Assembly (NCBI GenBank): GCA_907163375.1
Contig: CAJQUW010008964.1
Span: 146,501-210,500 of the forward strand
DNA from: Prostheceraeus crozeri
Taxonomy: Eukaryota > Platyhelminthes > Polycladida > Euryleptidae
Direction: 5' to 3'
DNA length: 64,000 bases
The notes below the pieces were generated by a model. That model saw only the letters and a list, made by a program, of their open reading frames with translations, was not told the DNA's origin and made no database searches. Both the position numbers and the translations under genes were made by a program. Below are positions 1 through 10,495 of the stretch, piece after piece (position 1 is the first letter of the stretch; every line of letters begins with the position of its first letter).

Positions 1-16
1 GTGTATGAAATCGGCT

Positions 17-130
17 ATATACATACAGTAGTATGCCTATAAGTAGTATTTATAGGTTAATGATATATATTTTTAATTTTAGAACATAATTCTGTTTCAA
101 ACAAAAACTTCAACTAATTGATTGATTAGG
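17..130 (+). repeat. Left terminal inverted repeat of the RAG1-like transposon
   Basis: Bases 21-130 match the reverse complement of 5243-5364 over roughly 110 bases with a few substitutions and small gaps. The conserved stretches include CAGTAGTATGC, TATAAGTAGTATTTATAGG and TTTTAGAACATAAT. The end sequence TACAGTAG is close to the Transib/RAG heptamer CACAGTG. Confidence 0.85.
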
Positions 131-764
131 CTACATATGTAATACATGGAAATCATACCATCTCAATGTACTACGCCATACCGGATTATATATAGCATCA
201 CTTTGAAGTACTTATTGAAAAATTCAATCCTCGTCAATAATCCTGATCTTGTCGCCGTTTGCAGATTATAAGACATGATGTGGAGGAAGAGATTTCTATT
301 CTAATTCGAATTAGTTGATAATATATCAATATCAATAAGAAATTCAATTAACAATTACAAGCATTTTAACTCAATTCAATTGAAAACACGATCGAAGCAT
401 GATTGATATTCAAATTTGTACTATGTTTATCACACTATCAACCTCCTGTGAGCTTTTCTACATGTATGTAAAATCTCGAATCTTTTAAATCTCGATATAA
501 ACCGGAAGCTCTACTATCCGCCAATGTTGTTATCATAGAGATACTGAACATTTCATTTGCAAGCCATTTTACACCAAAAAATATAAACTGCTTTCAATTT
601 CAAATCAGCTGGTATCAAAAATGTAACACACTGTTTGTCCATTCATTTCAAACTTTCTGTGTTAGAAATGGAAATGTCTTGTACATATTCATCTCTATGA
701 TTCTATTTCGATATTGTTAACATTTCGGTTGATAATTACGTGATAGATCGCTTCCTTTGAATTA

Positions 765-2403
765 CAGTCCGTTTCATAAAAAGTGGATCATCCTAAAATT
801 TGACTAAATAAAACATAAGTATGATACAAAAAGCATTTTTCATGTTATTTCATGTCCCTAATATATTTAAATGTCCTTATATAATCTGATAAGCTATGAT
901 ACAGTAACGGTTCTTAAGAAGCTAACATTTTGTGGCCCTAACCTTATTGTCAATGACATTGCCAATTCGTCTAGGCATTGATTCGATGATATCGTTGATT
1001 TTTGACTGATCTAACTTTCTCCACTCTCTTTTTAACAGTGACGTAAGTTGTGATACGCCATCTGTAGGTAGCAGTGAACGACGAACGTTACGTTTTAGAA
1101 TACTCCATACATTTTCTATGGGATTCAGATCAGGAGAACGAGCTGGCCAAGATAATGTCCTAAGCCCTAATTGAGACTTGCATAAGTTGACTCTACTACT
1201 CCTGTGACACGTAGCATTATCATCCATAAATACCCAAGTCGATGGATCACCAAGTTGATCTGTCATTTGGCCAATGTTCATTCGTAAAACATTCACATAG
1301 CGTTCAGAATTCATGGTTCCTTGCTGTATGTGAAGTTCAGAGCGGCCATTGGTCCAAATGCCAGCCCAAATCAGTAGAGTCGCACCACCTTGTACCCGGG
1401 GACGATGTAAATGTCTCGGAATTTCCTGATCAGATTTTATCCATAATCTCAATCGACCATCACTATCCTTCAGACGGACTGATGCCTCATCAGACCAGAC
1501 AACCCGATCCCATTGATTTCGCCAGTGACAATGACTCATTGCCCATCTGAGACGTCTTTTTGTATGCTGATCTGATAATTCGATCTGAGAGGGCCTCTTA
1601 CAGCTCTTGAAATTCGACTCAATAAGTCTTCTACGAATAGTGGACTTAGAAATAGACGAGACTAGTGCAGCCATCTCAGTTAACGAGAGACTTGGATCAA
1701 CTTTAACAAATCTCAAAATTAGGCGGTCTCTACGTTTGGATGTTTTGCGTGGACGGCCAGAACCCTCTTTACGACAGAGTCGAAAATCATCATTATGCCA
1801 TCGATGCACATTTAGTCGCTTGCTTGTAGCTCGCAAAGAAAACCCTAGTTCTAGCAAGGCTGACACTTTGCCTTTTGTGAATGCGATCTCGTTATTGTTC
1901 ATTTGTGCTTTGTATTGTTTTCAACCGGTAAGAGATAGATTTCTAGCTGAAAGCAATCAGGAGTGCTGCCAACAACACCGCAACGAAGTCAGGAAGCTAT
2001 GGAACATGAAGTCCAGTTAATCACATGTAGCAGTTACATTATTGTTGATGAATAATGGTGCTATACTGGCTCTGATTGACCGATTTTCTTTATTTTTGTT
2101 TTGCTTGATAGCTTTTGGCTTGTAGAACAACATATTACATAACAAAGGAAAAAAATGTAATTTTATAAGAGAGGTATGATTTTGTGCAACATTGCTAAAT
2201 GAAGATCAAATTATCTACTACTTTTTTATCTATAACAGAAAAACAACTCAATATTCATGCTTGAAATTTCCAACAATGATAATAGTAAGCACAACTGACA
2301 TATCTTCCAAATTTCAGAGAAATTCGTTCAAGTTTGGCGGAGTTAGACAAAGTTGAAGTTAAGGCGATGTTTAAGGATGATCCATTTGTTATGAAACAAT
2401 CTG
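765..2403 (-). mobile_element. Tc1-like transposon nested in the RAG1-like element
   Basis: The terminal inverted repeats start CAGTCCGTTTCATAA at 765 and, reverse-complemented, CAGATTGTTTCATAA at 2403. They match over about 33 bases and share GTGGATCATCCT or ATGGATCATCCT. TA dinucleotides flank both ends (763-764 and 2404-2405), the standard Tc1/mariner target duplication. The element is 1639 bp and carries one uninterrupted transposase gene on the minus strand. It lies between the left end and the gene of the host transposon, so it arrived later. Confidence 0.93.
922..1902 (-). CDS. Tc1-like DD34E transposase, open reading frame intact
   Basis: The 326-residue product is a Tc1/mariner-superfamily transposase that would cut and paste its own element through the flanking inverted repeats. 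An N-terminal helix-turn-helix region is followed by a GRPR-type AT-hook-like linker (GSGRPRKT, about residues 47-54). The catalytic triad is visible as VVWSDEAS (about residue 136), FMDDNATCH (about 227) and SPDLNPIENVW. There are 34 residues between the second Asp and the Glu, hence DD34E. The frame is open from ATG to stop. The region between the first helix-turn-helix (RLNVHRWHNDDF) and the GRPR motif looks shorter than in typical 340-residue Tc1 proteins, so part of the first DNA-binding domain may be deleted. The gene lies about 500 bp inside the nearer inverted repeat. Confidence 0.95.
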   Translation of the reverse strand: MNNNEIAFTKGKVSALLELGFSLRATSKRLNVHRWHNDDFRLCRKEGSGRPRKTSKRRDRLILRFVKVDPSLSLTEMAALVSSISKSTIRRRLIESNFKSCKRPSQIELSDQHTKRRLRWAMSHCHWRNQWDRVVWSDEASVRLKDSDGRLRLWIKSDQEIPRHLHRPRVQGGATLLIWAGIWTNGRSELHIQQGTMNSERYVNVLRMNIGQMTDQLGDPSTWVFMDDNATCHRSSRVNLCKSQLGLRTLSWPARSPDLNPIENVWSILKRNVRRSLLPTDGVSQLTSLLKREWRKLDQSKINDIIESMPRRIGNVIDNKVRATKC

Positions 2404-2596
2404 TATATTGGGTTTCATTAACTAGCTATGGTACATATAGATATAAAACTCGGCTCGGTTTATATAAAGGCTCTTCATGGCAAAAATAGACTTATCTATT
2501 GATTAACCATGATATCCATTCGACTTCAATTTCAAAATTTTAAATGCACACTGATTTAACAAAAGTAGAACGTTTGGAAGGTTTACGTTATTCTGC

Positions 2597-4940
2597 ATGA
2601 TAATGCCTCACGTCGCACGAACACATGATGAGTGCCGCAGCCTCTTGTGCATCATTTGTTTTGAAAAATCTAAAGACATTCGAGCACTCACTGAAAATCT
2701 GCATTCCTTGATACAGGAATATTTGATCGCTGGTTATGATAAAAACGACGACCGACTACCAACTGGGATTTGTGGGACCTGCAGAATTGTCTTGGCGGAA
2801 TATAGCAAAGGAATTTTCACTCGAGACGTTAAGTCGTTTGATCTTTCGCAAATCAGTTCATCCTTCCAAACGAGATCAAAATCTCAAAAAAAATGCGAAT
2901 GCCTCGTACGTCAACGAGCAAGATGCACCATCACCAACTTGGTTGGTGGCAAGATCAAAGGGTCACCTGGTAGACCTCGAACAAACGTTGCTGTCCGCGA
3001 GAAGAAGTGTATAAAGTTGTGCAACATTTGTTTATCAATTATCGGTCCTGGCAAACCTCATCACTGTACAACAACGAAACTTTATTCAAATTTCAAGGAT
3101 TTGGTCGGCCCATCCAATAGAACAGAACAGTTGGTATCTGCGGTGATAACGAATAAATCGAATAACGGCGAAAGTGAGGTACAGCTGGCAAAATATGGCG
3201 GCGGTCATCCGTTACGAATTACTGTTTTTCCAGAATCAAACTCATCTGCGAAGAAGACTCAGATTCTGTCGTCGAGTGACATGAATGATATCAGACTTTC
3301 TTTGAGTTTAAGCGACCGAAAGACTTTAAAACTTGGTGCTCATGTGAGATCAGGAGCTTCGACAAAGCTTTCCGTCGAGAGTAAATTGAAAGAAAAACTC
3401 TTCGAAATGAATCATCAACTTGATGACCGTTTTCAAGTCGTAAATATTGATTTCGTTCGAATGGAGAAAAACTTGATTATCGAGAAAACGCCGAGGTGGA
3501 CAGTACTTTGTCGAGATGTAGATGAATTGATTCAACAAGTGAAGGAAAAAAGGCGATATCAAACAGAGGAAGTCCTCGTTAAGGTCGGATTGGATGGTGG
3601 GGGTGGATTCCTTAAGATTTGTCTGAACATTTTCCCTCTTACTGCAACTGGGAAGGACAAATACTTCAAAGATTCAGGAGTCAAGAAACTCATAATTATT
3701 GCCATCGCACCTAATGTTCAGGAGAATTATCCAAACCTTCGAAAGTTATGGATTTTCTTAGGACTTCATCGAATCAGTACCGACTTCACCATATCGACTG
3801 ATCTCAAATTGTGCAACCTTCTCCTTGCCGTAATGGCTCATGGATCCAGCCATCCCTGCTGCTGGTGATCCGCAAGCAGAGACCATCTGAACCAGTTGGG
3901 TGCTACCAGAACACTAGAGACATTGGAAACAAGCTTCTGGAATTATTACGACAAAGGTGCCGTTCGAAAGAACGCAAAGATGTTCGAGAATGTCGTGCAT
4001 CCATCAATCGTGTCCAAAGAAGACAAATCCGTTCCAGTCATCCGCATTGTCCCACCACCGGAACTGCACCTCTTCACTGGAACGGTCAATTCCATATACA
4101 AAGGATTAGCAGCTGAGTGGAGTGGAGCTGTGTCCTGGCTGGAAGCATGCCAAGTACAGCGAGAGCTCACTCATAGCGGCAGCTTCACCGGCAACACTTG
4201 CAAAATCCTGCTTTCCAAAATTGACCAGCTTCAAGCCATGAGTCCCCTATCCTGCCTCAAGTATTGCAAGGCCTTCCGAAGCTTTTCAAAGGTAAGCGCA
4301 AATGATTAAGTAGAAATTAATTACAATATCAAAAATTATGAATGTTTATATATATATATTCTGAAATGTAATGCACTTTTAATAGTGACAATTTCTAATT
4401 AATTGCACTTTTTCATTTAATCTAATGCGAATATGGAACATGTTAATGATAATATTACAAAAAGCACCAATTTAGAATTGTAATTTATTATCTAACAATA
4501 TAGTATGAATAATGTGGTGATAATATTACAAAAAGCACCAATTTAGAATTGTAATTTATTATTTAACAATATAGTATGAATAATGTCGTGATAATATTAC
4601 AAAAAGCACCAATTTGTCTCGTATATTTCAGATAGTATCTGCGTGTTTCGGCGATAATCTGGACCCTAACTATGAGGCACTCATACAACAATTCCATCAA
4701 GATTACGACGACCTTCAAATCGGCACAACACCAAAGGTTCATGCTGTGATATTTCATGTGCAGGATTTTTGTAAATTTACGAATAGAGGTCTTGGTCCCT
4801 GGTAAGAGCACGCCTCAGAAGCAGTGCATCATGACTTTCTTGAGATATGGGATCATTACAAAGTTAAGAACATTGATCATCCTTGTTTTAGAGAACGAAT
4901 TCTGAGAGCAGTGTGCTCTTACAATGGCAGACATATGTAG
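2597..4940 (+). pseudogene. RAG1-like transposase, spliced, disabled by two in-frame stops
   Basis: Two exons are seen. Exon 1 runs 2597-4291 and exon 2 runs 4632-4940. A 340-bp phase-0 intron has donor AAG|GTAAGC and acceptor TATTTCAG|ATA. The reading frame is the same throughout, with a TGA at 3866-3868 and a TAA at 4803-4805, so this copy is dead. The N-terminus holds Cys pairs C18/C21 and C59/C62 (CGTC), a C100-x-C102 cluster and a C142-x2-C145 with HHC at 155-157. The spacing recalls the RAG1 N-terminal zinc-binding region. The core holds LDGGGG (D333, compare RAG1 CDGMGD) and a CxxC site, PCCW followed by the TGA. Exon 2 carries HAVIFHVQDF (compare RAG1 HKTLAHVPEI) and W-x5-E (compare RAG1 W956-x5-E962). 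The residue expected at RAG1 D708 is unclear; the local sequence reads APNVQEN. Homology to RAG1 is my inference from motif spacing. Confidence 0.7.
4448..4612 (+). repeat. 71-bp tandem repeat, about 2.3 copies, in the transposase intron
   Basis: The unit starting GATAATATTACAAAAAGC begins at 4448, 4519 and 4590, an exact 71-bp period with only a few substitutions. The third copy is cut off a few bases before the splice acceptor. The array makes up about half of the 340-bp intron. Confidence 0.9.
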
Positions 4941-5242
4941 CAATTTTTGCATTTACGAGTACTATGTGTTTTTATCAAATTAATGGAGCATGCATATACA
5001 ATAATAGCAATGCATGTAATAAAATATTTTTCTCGCCATCCAGTTGTTTTATTGGAATTCGTACTTCTGAATATTGATGATGCAGTCACAACAGCCATGC
5101 GACGACAATTTTTTCTAAGTAAAAAATTCATCTTATATTTGTATACATTACTGATTGGAGTAAGACAAGGAGAGATTGACAGGTGAGTATCATACATGCA
5201 CATTGTTGATATGATATGATTTTCCTACATCTAATGAATCAG

Positions 5243-5368
5243 GAAATTAATCAATCAATCAATCGGTTAATTAGTTGGAGTGTTGTTAAGACAAAAATTA
5301 TGTTCTAAAATCAAAAATATATTATTAACCTATAAATACTACTTATAAGCATACTACTGTGTGTATAT
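5243..5368 (-). repeat. Right terminal inverted repeat of the RAG1-like transposon
   Basis: Reverse complement of the left end at 17-130. Read inward from 5364 it begins ACACACAGTAGTATGC. An inner (AATC)n-like stretch near 5249-5264 corresponds to ATTGATTGATTAG in the left end. The right end therefore carries a CACAGTAG terminus against TACAGTAG on the left. Confidence 0.85.
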
Positions 5369-8300
5369 CTTTTGAAAATTTAGTTGAAAACATATTTGTA
5401 GCAGGCAATCGTGTCTTGAACTTACGATATCAGATCATTTCGTACCTGAAATATCATATTATATTTAAATAGGGCTGGCAAAAAAGCCTCCGATGAAATA
5501 TTTTAAATCAGGCATTTTTCCACTTCACATGACCCATATATCAAAATGCATGATTCAAATTTGATGGACAATTTTTTTGGCAAAATTTTTTTCCGACGCA
5601 CCGTGCGCTATGAAGGTGGTGATCCATCAATAAAACTAGCATTTTCTTCTCTTAGTAGCATATTCATCAAATACATACAGAACTATGATCAATCACAAAT
5701 CAGTAGCAAACTAATGTTTTTCACTTATGCGTCAGTGACAACTCCAATATTTTTCTTATATGGGGGATGTGGAGTTCCGTTATTGAAACTTATTTAGCTA
5801 ATTAGTCCTAATGAGATTTGAAACACTAAAACAATCCGGGTACTTCTATTCTCGCCCCCCACACAAACCTAAATTCCAAATTCATCAAATATTGTCAAAC
5901 TTCGCATTGAGCTTATAATAGGCTTGTTACAGGATCTGTTACAGAGTGTGATGGTACAACACCACCGAGAAGTCTTACTTGAACCCTGGCATGAAGGACC
6001 GGTCTCTGGATACTAATAAGAAAATTTGATACAAAGGAAAATTCCAGATAGTTGAAATCATGAGCGTATTGAGAATGTTGTCTAAAGTGAACGACAGAGC
6101 AAAGGCTGTAAATTTTCTACAACAAAGTCAACAACAAAATGAACTGATATCTGGAACTTGGTTGAGTGGATGCCATCTGTCATGCCAAACGACAATATAC
6201 TTCTTTTATTGGTGGTCAGGAGAAAAACATCACATGAATTCCGCCGAAGCCAATGCGAATAAGCTTGACGAAATTTGATGAATTCGGGAAAATTGGAAAA
6301 TAGGGGGAGGGGGGAGGGGAGACTAGAAGCATCCCCTTTACATTGCACATGCATTAGGTAGGTCTACTCGTGGGGTAGTTCGAAATAAGAACATGCTCTG
6401 TCGGATACTGGACATCAGCTAGCGTCTTAGCTGGTTGACAGTTCCAAATTGTTGTTGTCTAGCAGAGATGGAGTTGCCAGTTCTAATTATAGAATCGATC
6501 AATGAAAACATCGAACATAAGAAATTTGCAGTCTTTCTTGTACTAAGACAATGACATCGTCATATCGGCTCTAATAATTGAATATTGAGACACTCAATGA
6601 GACAATACGATGAGATAGACACCACAGAAAATGGGCATCAGTGATAAGTGCGTTATTTACAAAATCAGAAAGTCTATAAATAGAGCAACAGATGATCTGA
6701 AAATGCTGCAAACTCTCAAGCTGCATATTCAGCTGTAAAATAGTAATTATTGAAGCAGTGTAGCAAGAAGTTGTCATCTCACTTTCAAGATGTTCAAAGA
6801 CATAAAGTAGCAAATTTGTAAATCAATGACAGCCACTCCATAAGGAGCTAGCAGCGTACGCTCTACTACCTTCAGAAAGACAAATTTAGTCGATGATAAG
6901 AGAGGAAATATAACACATACACACGGATTTGTTTACCAGAGATAAAATACAGGGGACGTCACATTTCAGTTCCTACATGATAATTGTCACTTCTGAAAGA
7001 ATGTGAGACTTTCATCATCTTTAATTCAACTGTGTGACATATTTTGCCTGCTACTTTTTATTTTCATAGTTGATATCGCGTCCTCAATCACGAATTCCTG
7101 AGTTTTCCGTGAAAAGTGATTTCTATGTTTTTTCTGTTTAATTCTCTTAAATAACGTTTAATCGCAACAATTTGCAATTTTTTCGCATCGATTAAATATC
7201 CTTCCATTTTTTCAGCTAGAAAGTCGTTCCAGAAAGGATGCTTTCAGCATTATCTCGCAGCGATCTCAAAGGACACAAACATAAAAATTATGAGGTCAAT
7301 GATCGAAAGTTCTCCATTGTTTTGGGAAAAATATGGTGAAAATAATAACTCATGTTTGAAAAGGAGGGACTACCAGCAAAAAATGCTTCTTCGATCCGCT
7401 CGACTACGATTTTCGGCCTTCAACATCAGATGATAGTGCACGTTTACGGTGTTGCGAATGTAAACTGATCAACCTTCTTTTTGAGATTTTCAAAACATGA
7501 AAATTGTACATAGATTTTCATCGAGAAATTGCGCAGAATAAGTCAAGAAGTTATTTTGTTTTCGAACGCGCAAGTATACTTGTCAAAGACAGTGTTTACT
7601 ACAGTGCTCTGCTAAGGCGGTGCTTATTGTTCGGATGCTCCTATTTCAAAATAAAAGAAATGCAACCTTTAGAAAACATGTCTTTCGTTTCTTAAATTAT
7701 GTTTTAATGTTCTTCGTGTTTTGTCGAACTTATCAAATTAATAAGCATCAAATCGAAAAGCAATTGTGGCACATATTTAGATATATCTGAACTATCTAAC
7801 TATTATTTGAAATACACAAATGATTTTATCCAATAATATAAAGATAAGCATTCATGTGCATAAGGAGCAACACCAGTAACAGGAATTACATGAAGAAAGA
7901 ATATATATGAATTATTCATACATGAATAATATATATGATTATCAATAATAATCCATATCATCGGGAAATATAGGGAATTCACAAGAAAGACATCTTTGAA
8001 TAAAGCGTTTACAGTGATTTTATACTTTCAGATTTAAAGCTAATCCAATAGGTAAGGTTTATTTTCAAATTTTCAATATAGCAAGTCTATCACAGACAGT
8101 TCAATCAAAAGCAAAAATCTTCAAGAAATCAAATAATTTGAAAATCATAACCGGAAGCAGTAGTTCAAAAATACATACTTCGCTTGATTGTTTTTATTAC
8201 ATGCAGAAGGCATACCTCACATTCGTGATTTACGAGATCGAATTGAATGAAAACAGAATGAAAATCTCCCAACATTTTTGAAGGTGAAATATTTTCTAGC

Positions 8301-8630
8301 TGACGGTGTTACATGGCGTTATAATAACCGATGAACATGAAAATACGCTCTCGCGGCGGCGGCTTCGAATGTCTCAGAATCCATTTTGGTTCGATACACA
8401 TCCAACAAAATGAATTAAACTAACGCTTTCTTTGACATGTGTATTTTTAGAGAAAGTGCTGGTGAAATTTCTATTTCAGGAGCCCTAACTAGGTTATATT
8501 ATCACCGACGAGTTTCAATAATACTACAGTGACTTTTCATTGAATTTTGACAGTGTGATGTTTTCTGTCGAGATCATGAAGAAAAGTAAAACCAAATGAT
8601 GATACTTTCACACTTCAATCTACTGCTTTC
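5369..8630. other. Intergenic stretch without recognised genes
   Basis: I see no convincing coding region here. It holds a dispersed repeat (5830-6120), a G-run tract at 6303-6319 (runs of 5, 6 and 4 G) that could form a quadruplex, and a small AT-rich hairpin near 7905-7935. An open frame at 5546-5797 (83 codons) resembles nothing I know and is not called. Confidence 0.5.
5830..6120 (+). repeat. Dispersed repeat, copy 1 (partner at 17540-17775, inverted)
   Basis: The stretch with GGTACTTCTATTCTCG, then a C-run, TTGAACCCTGGCATGAAGGA and, further on, GAACGACAGAGCAAAG matches the reverse complement of 17540-17775 in the same order and at similar spacing. Identity is uneven, estimated at 60-80 per cent by eye. 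No terminal repeats or coding domain are recognised, so the element type is unknown. Confidence 0.6.
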
Positions 8631-8639
8631 AATCTGAAT

Positions 8640-9060
8640 TCACAGCCTTTACAAATCCATTCAACCTGAAAAGACACAGCTTGTAACCACGATTTCTGGG
8701 GTCCGCCGACGGACCTCTGTACGTCCTTTTGATGCAGTTCGAGTCGCTCTTTAATTCGAAGCAACCTGACCGTATCAGCGGATTCGAGAACGGCAAAAAA
8801 TACAGCCAGTGTCCTCTAAGCCCAATTTCCCTCAAGGTCTTCACTCCTAAATCAATTACTAAACCTGACCCCACACATTTTTCCCATCATGATACTGTCG
8901 GTCCTCCCAAGCTTTTCTTTGAGACTGGTCTTAATCTCCCGTGCTTCACTTCCGTAGGTGCTATCACACTTAACACACAAACTGAGTATATTTTGTCTTT
9001 TAATTTCAAGCCGTAGCACGTGATATCAAAGAGGAATTCTCTCCGCACACCTCTTAAAAA
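8640..9060 (-). pseudogene. Degraded RTE-type LINE remnant (reverse transcriptase C-terminus)
   Basis: On the minus strand one frame gives a string resembling the C-terminal part of RTE-clade LINE proteins: a YGSE motif, then KEKLGRTD, then MCGV, then RSEDLE, and later GGPQKSW. This is the order seen in RTE proteins (YGSE, then a Leu/Arg-rich segment, MCG, and G-R-P-x-K-x-W). At least two stops interrupt the frame. A second open minus-strand frame overlaps but shows no family resemblance. The match is weak and by eye; chance resemblance is possible. Confidence 0.4.
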
Positions 9061-9768
9061 AGAATACCTTCCACTGCCTTGGTCAATATACCAAGTAGTT
9101 ACCACCTGCAACACTCAAAGTGTCGCTGAGGTAGCATTCTAGATACTCGTATAGATTTCATCTTGGCATCGAGTTAATGAATTTAAAAAAGTAGGAAACT
9201 TCTTAGAAATAAATTATTATGAAATCGAACGCTTAACGATTTGCGGCAGCGTTGAGATCAGGTTTTATCACCGGAAAATCAGCTTCGGGCGATGACTATA
9301 GGTATAAAATATATAAACGATGAGCAAAGAAAGTGGAAATTTCAGTAGCAAATGCTTGCCGTTAGCCACCTGTGTCTCGATCGAGATAAAAAAGTCGATG
9401 AGGCAGGATGCCAAATAAATTCAAAAATATGAAAACCAAGATACGAATCATAAAACATTGCAGGAAAGATGAACAATCAGCAACAACGAAGTAATGATCC
9501 GATCTCTTCCACTACCATAAATATTATGTGATTGGCTTGCATTTAAATTTCATAAAAATCAGCATCACTTTCTGCAAACCACTATTTTGTCCTGCTCATA
9601 TTGCATCTTAAAATTGCATCAAATTAAGCTTCATAATGGCGAGAACATTTTGACGAGTTCTCCATGAAATATTGAATCCTACATGTCGCTATGACTACAT
9701 TAGTTGGTATTAGTAGATTCGACAAAGCAAGAATTACGTTGCAATTTAAGATTAATGCTACACAGATG
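9061..9768. other. Intergenic stretch, nothing recognised
   Basis: AT-rich sequence without a recognisable gene, repeat or RNA between the RTE remnant and the large palindrome. Confidence 0.5.
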
Positions 9769-10495
9769 TAGTCCGGGAGCCAGAACGAGTTTCTGCAGGG
9801 AACGAGGCCGAAAGTGAGACTTTCACACAATGATGTACACAGCATGCCTACTACGAATATGAACGTCTGCCGAGTCCTAGTGAGTTCCTCTTCTTGTCAG
9901 ACAGGATCAAAGAAAACCACATGTAAATCCAATGGGACGCAGATTGCAGCTTTTGGCTAAAATGAAATTTTGTATGTTTTCTCTGATTAAACGAAAAGTA
10001 CTAAGCCCAGAGTCATAATTTTTGGCATGGAATGTCTTCAGGTCATTTCCTTTCATGTTCATACACCCCTGTCTGTAAAGCTAAACACATTTAGATTTGG
10101 CGAGCCTCTTAATTTCGGTAAACACAAACATTTTGAGCAACTTCATCCTCATTCAACCACATTCTCACATACATTGTCGACCAGAAGCATGATAATAGCA
10201 CATGCACATGAAAGAAAATGACCTGAAGACATTCCATGCCAAAAATTATGACTCTGGGCTTAGTACTTTTCGTTTAATCAGAGAAAACATACAAAATTTC
10301 ATTTTAGCCAAAAGCTGCAATCTGCGTCCCATTGGATTTACATGTGGTTTTCTTTGATCCTGTCTGACAAGAAGAGGAACTCACTAGGACTCGGCAGACG
10401 TTCATATTCGTAGCAGGCATGTGGTGTAAATCATTATGTGAAAGTTTCACCTTCGGCCTCGTTCCCTGCAGAAACTCGTTCTGGCTGCCGGACTA
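9769..10495. repeat. Large palindrome: 289-bp inverted arms around a 149-bp loop
   Basis: The left arm 9769-10057 and right arm 10207-10495 are reverse complements with only scattered differences (for example GGGAGCC against GGCTGCC, and CATACAACA-type changes near 9830 and 10430). Arms are equal in length, and the loop is 10058-10206. Neither arm has a recognisable coding domain. An open frame at 10027-10221 merely spans the loop. The structure could be a foldback element, a long MITE or a local inverted duplication. High arm identity implies recent origin or gene conversion between arms. Confidence 0.92.

Larger units (their letters stand above)
17..5368 (+). mobile_element. RAG1-like DNA transposon (N-RAG-TP/Transib-like), with nested Tc1 insertion
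   Basis: Long inverted repeats at 17-130 and 5243-5368 bracket one spliced transposase-like gene (2597-4940). The outer matching bases read ATATAC[A/T or C]ACAGTAGTATGC on both ends. Total length is about 5.35 kb, or about 3.7 kb without the Tc1-like insertion at 765-2403. The target duplication is ambiguous because the ends run into palindromic ATAT; a 4-bp ATAT duplication would fit, but the 5-bp duplication known for Transib/RAG elements is not seen. The gene product resembles RAG1 in its N-terminal zinc region and in spacing of C-terminal metal and catalytic residues. No RAG2-like (kelch) gene is visible. From memory, N-RAG-TP elements of the sea slug Aplysia encode a similar N-terminus. 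The copy is inactive because the gene carries two in-frame stops. Confidence 0.75.

Noticed and set aside
101-110. ACAAAAACT, similar to the RSS nonamer, inside the left end of the RAG1-like element
   Set aside because: The matching right end does not keep it, so it is probably chance in A-rich sequence.
3866-3868. TGA at a cysteine position as a possible selenocysteine codon
   Set aside because: A second in-frame stop (TAA) lies downstream and no SECIS element is evident; loss of function is simpler.
5546-5797. 83-codon open frame just past the RAG1-like element
   Set aside because: No family resemblance; lies outside the inverted repeats and near a dispersed repeat.
10027-10221. Open frame across the palindrome loop
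   Set aside because: It merely runs from one arm through the loop into the other and has no motif.
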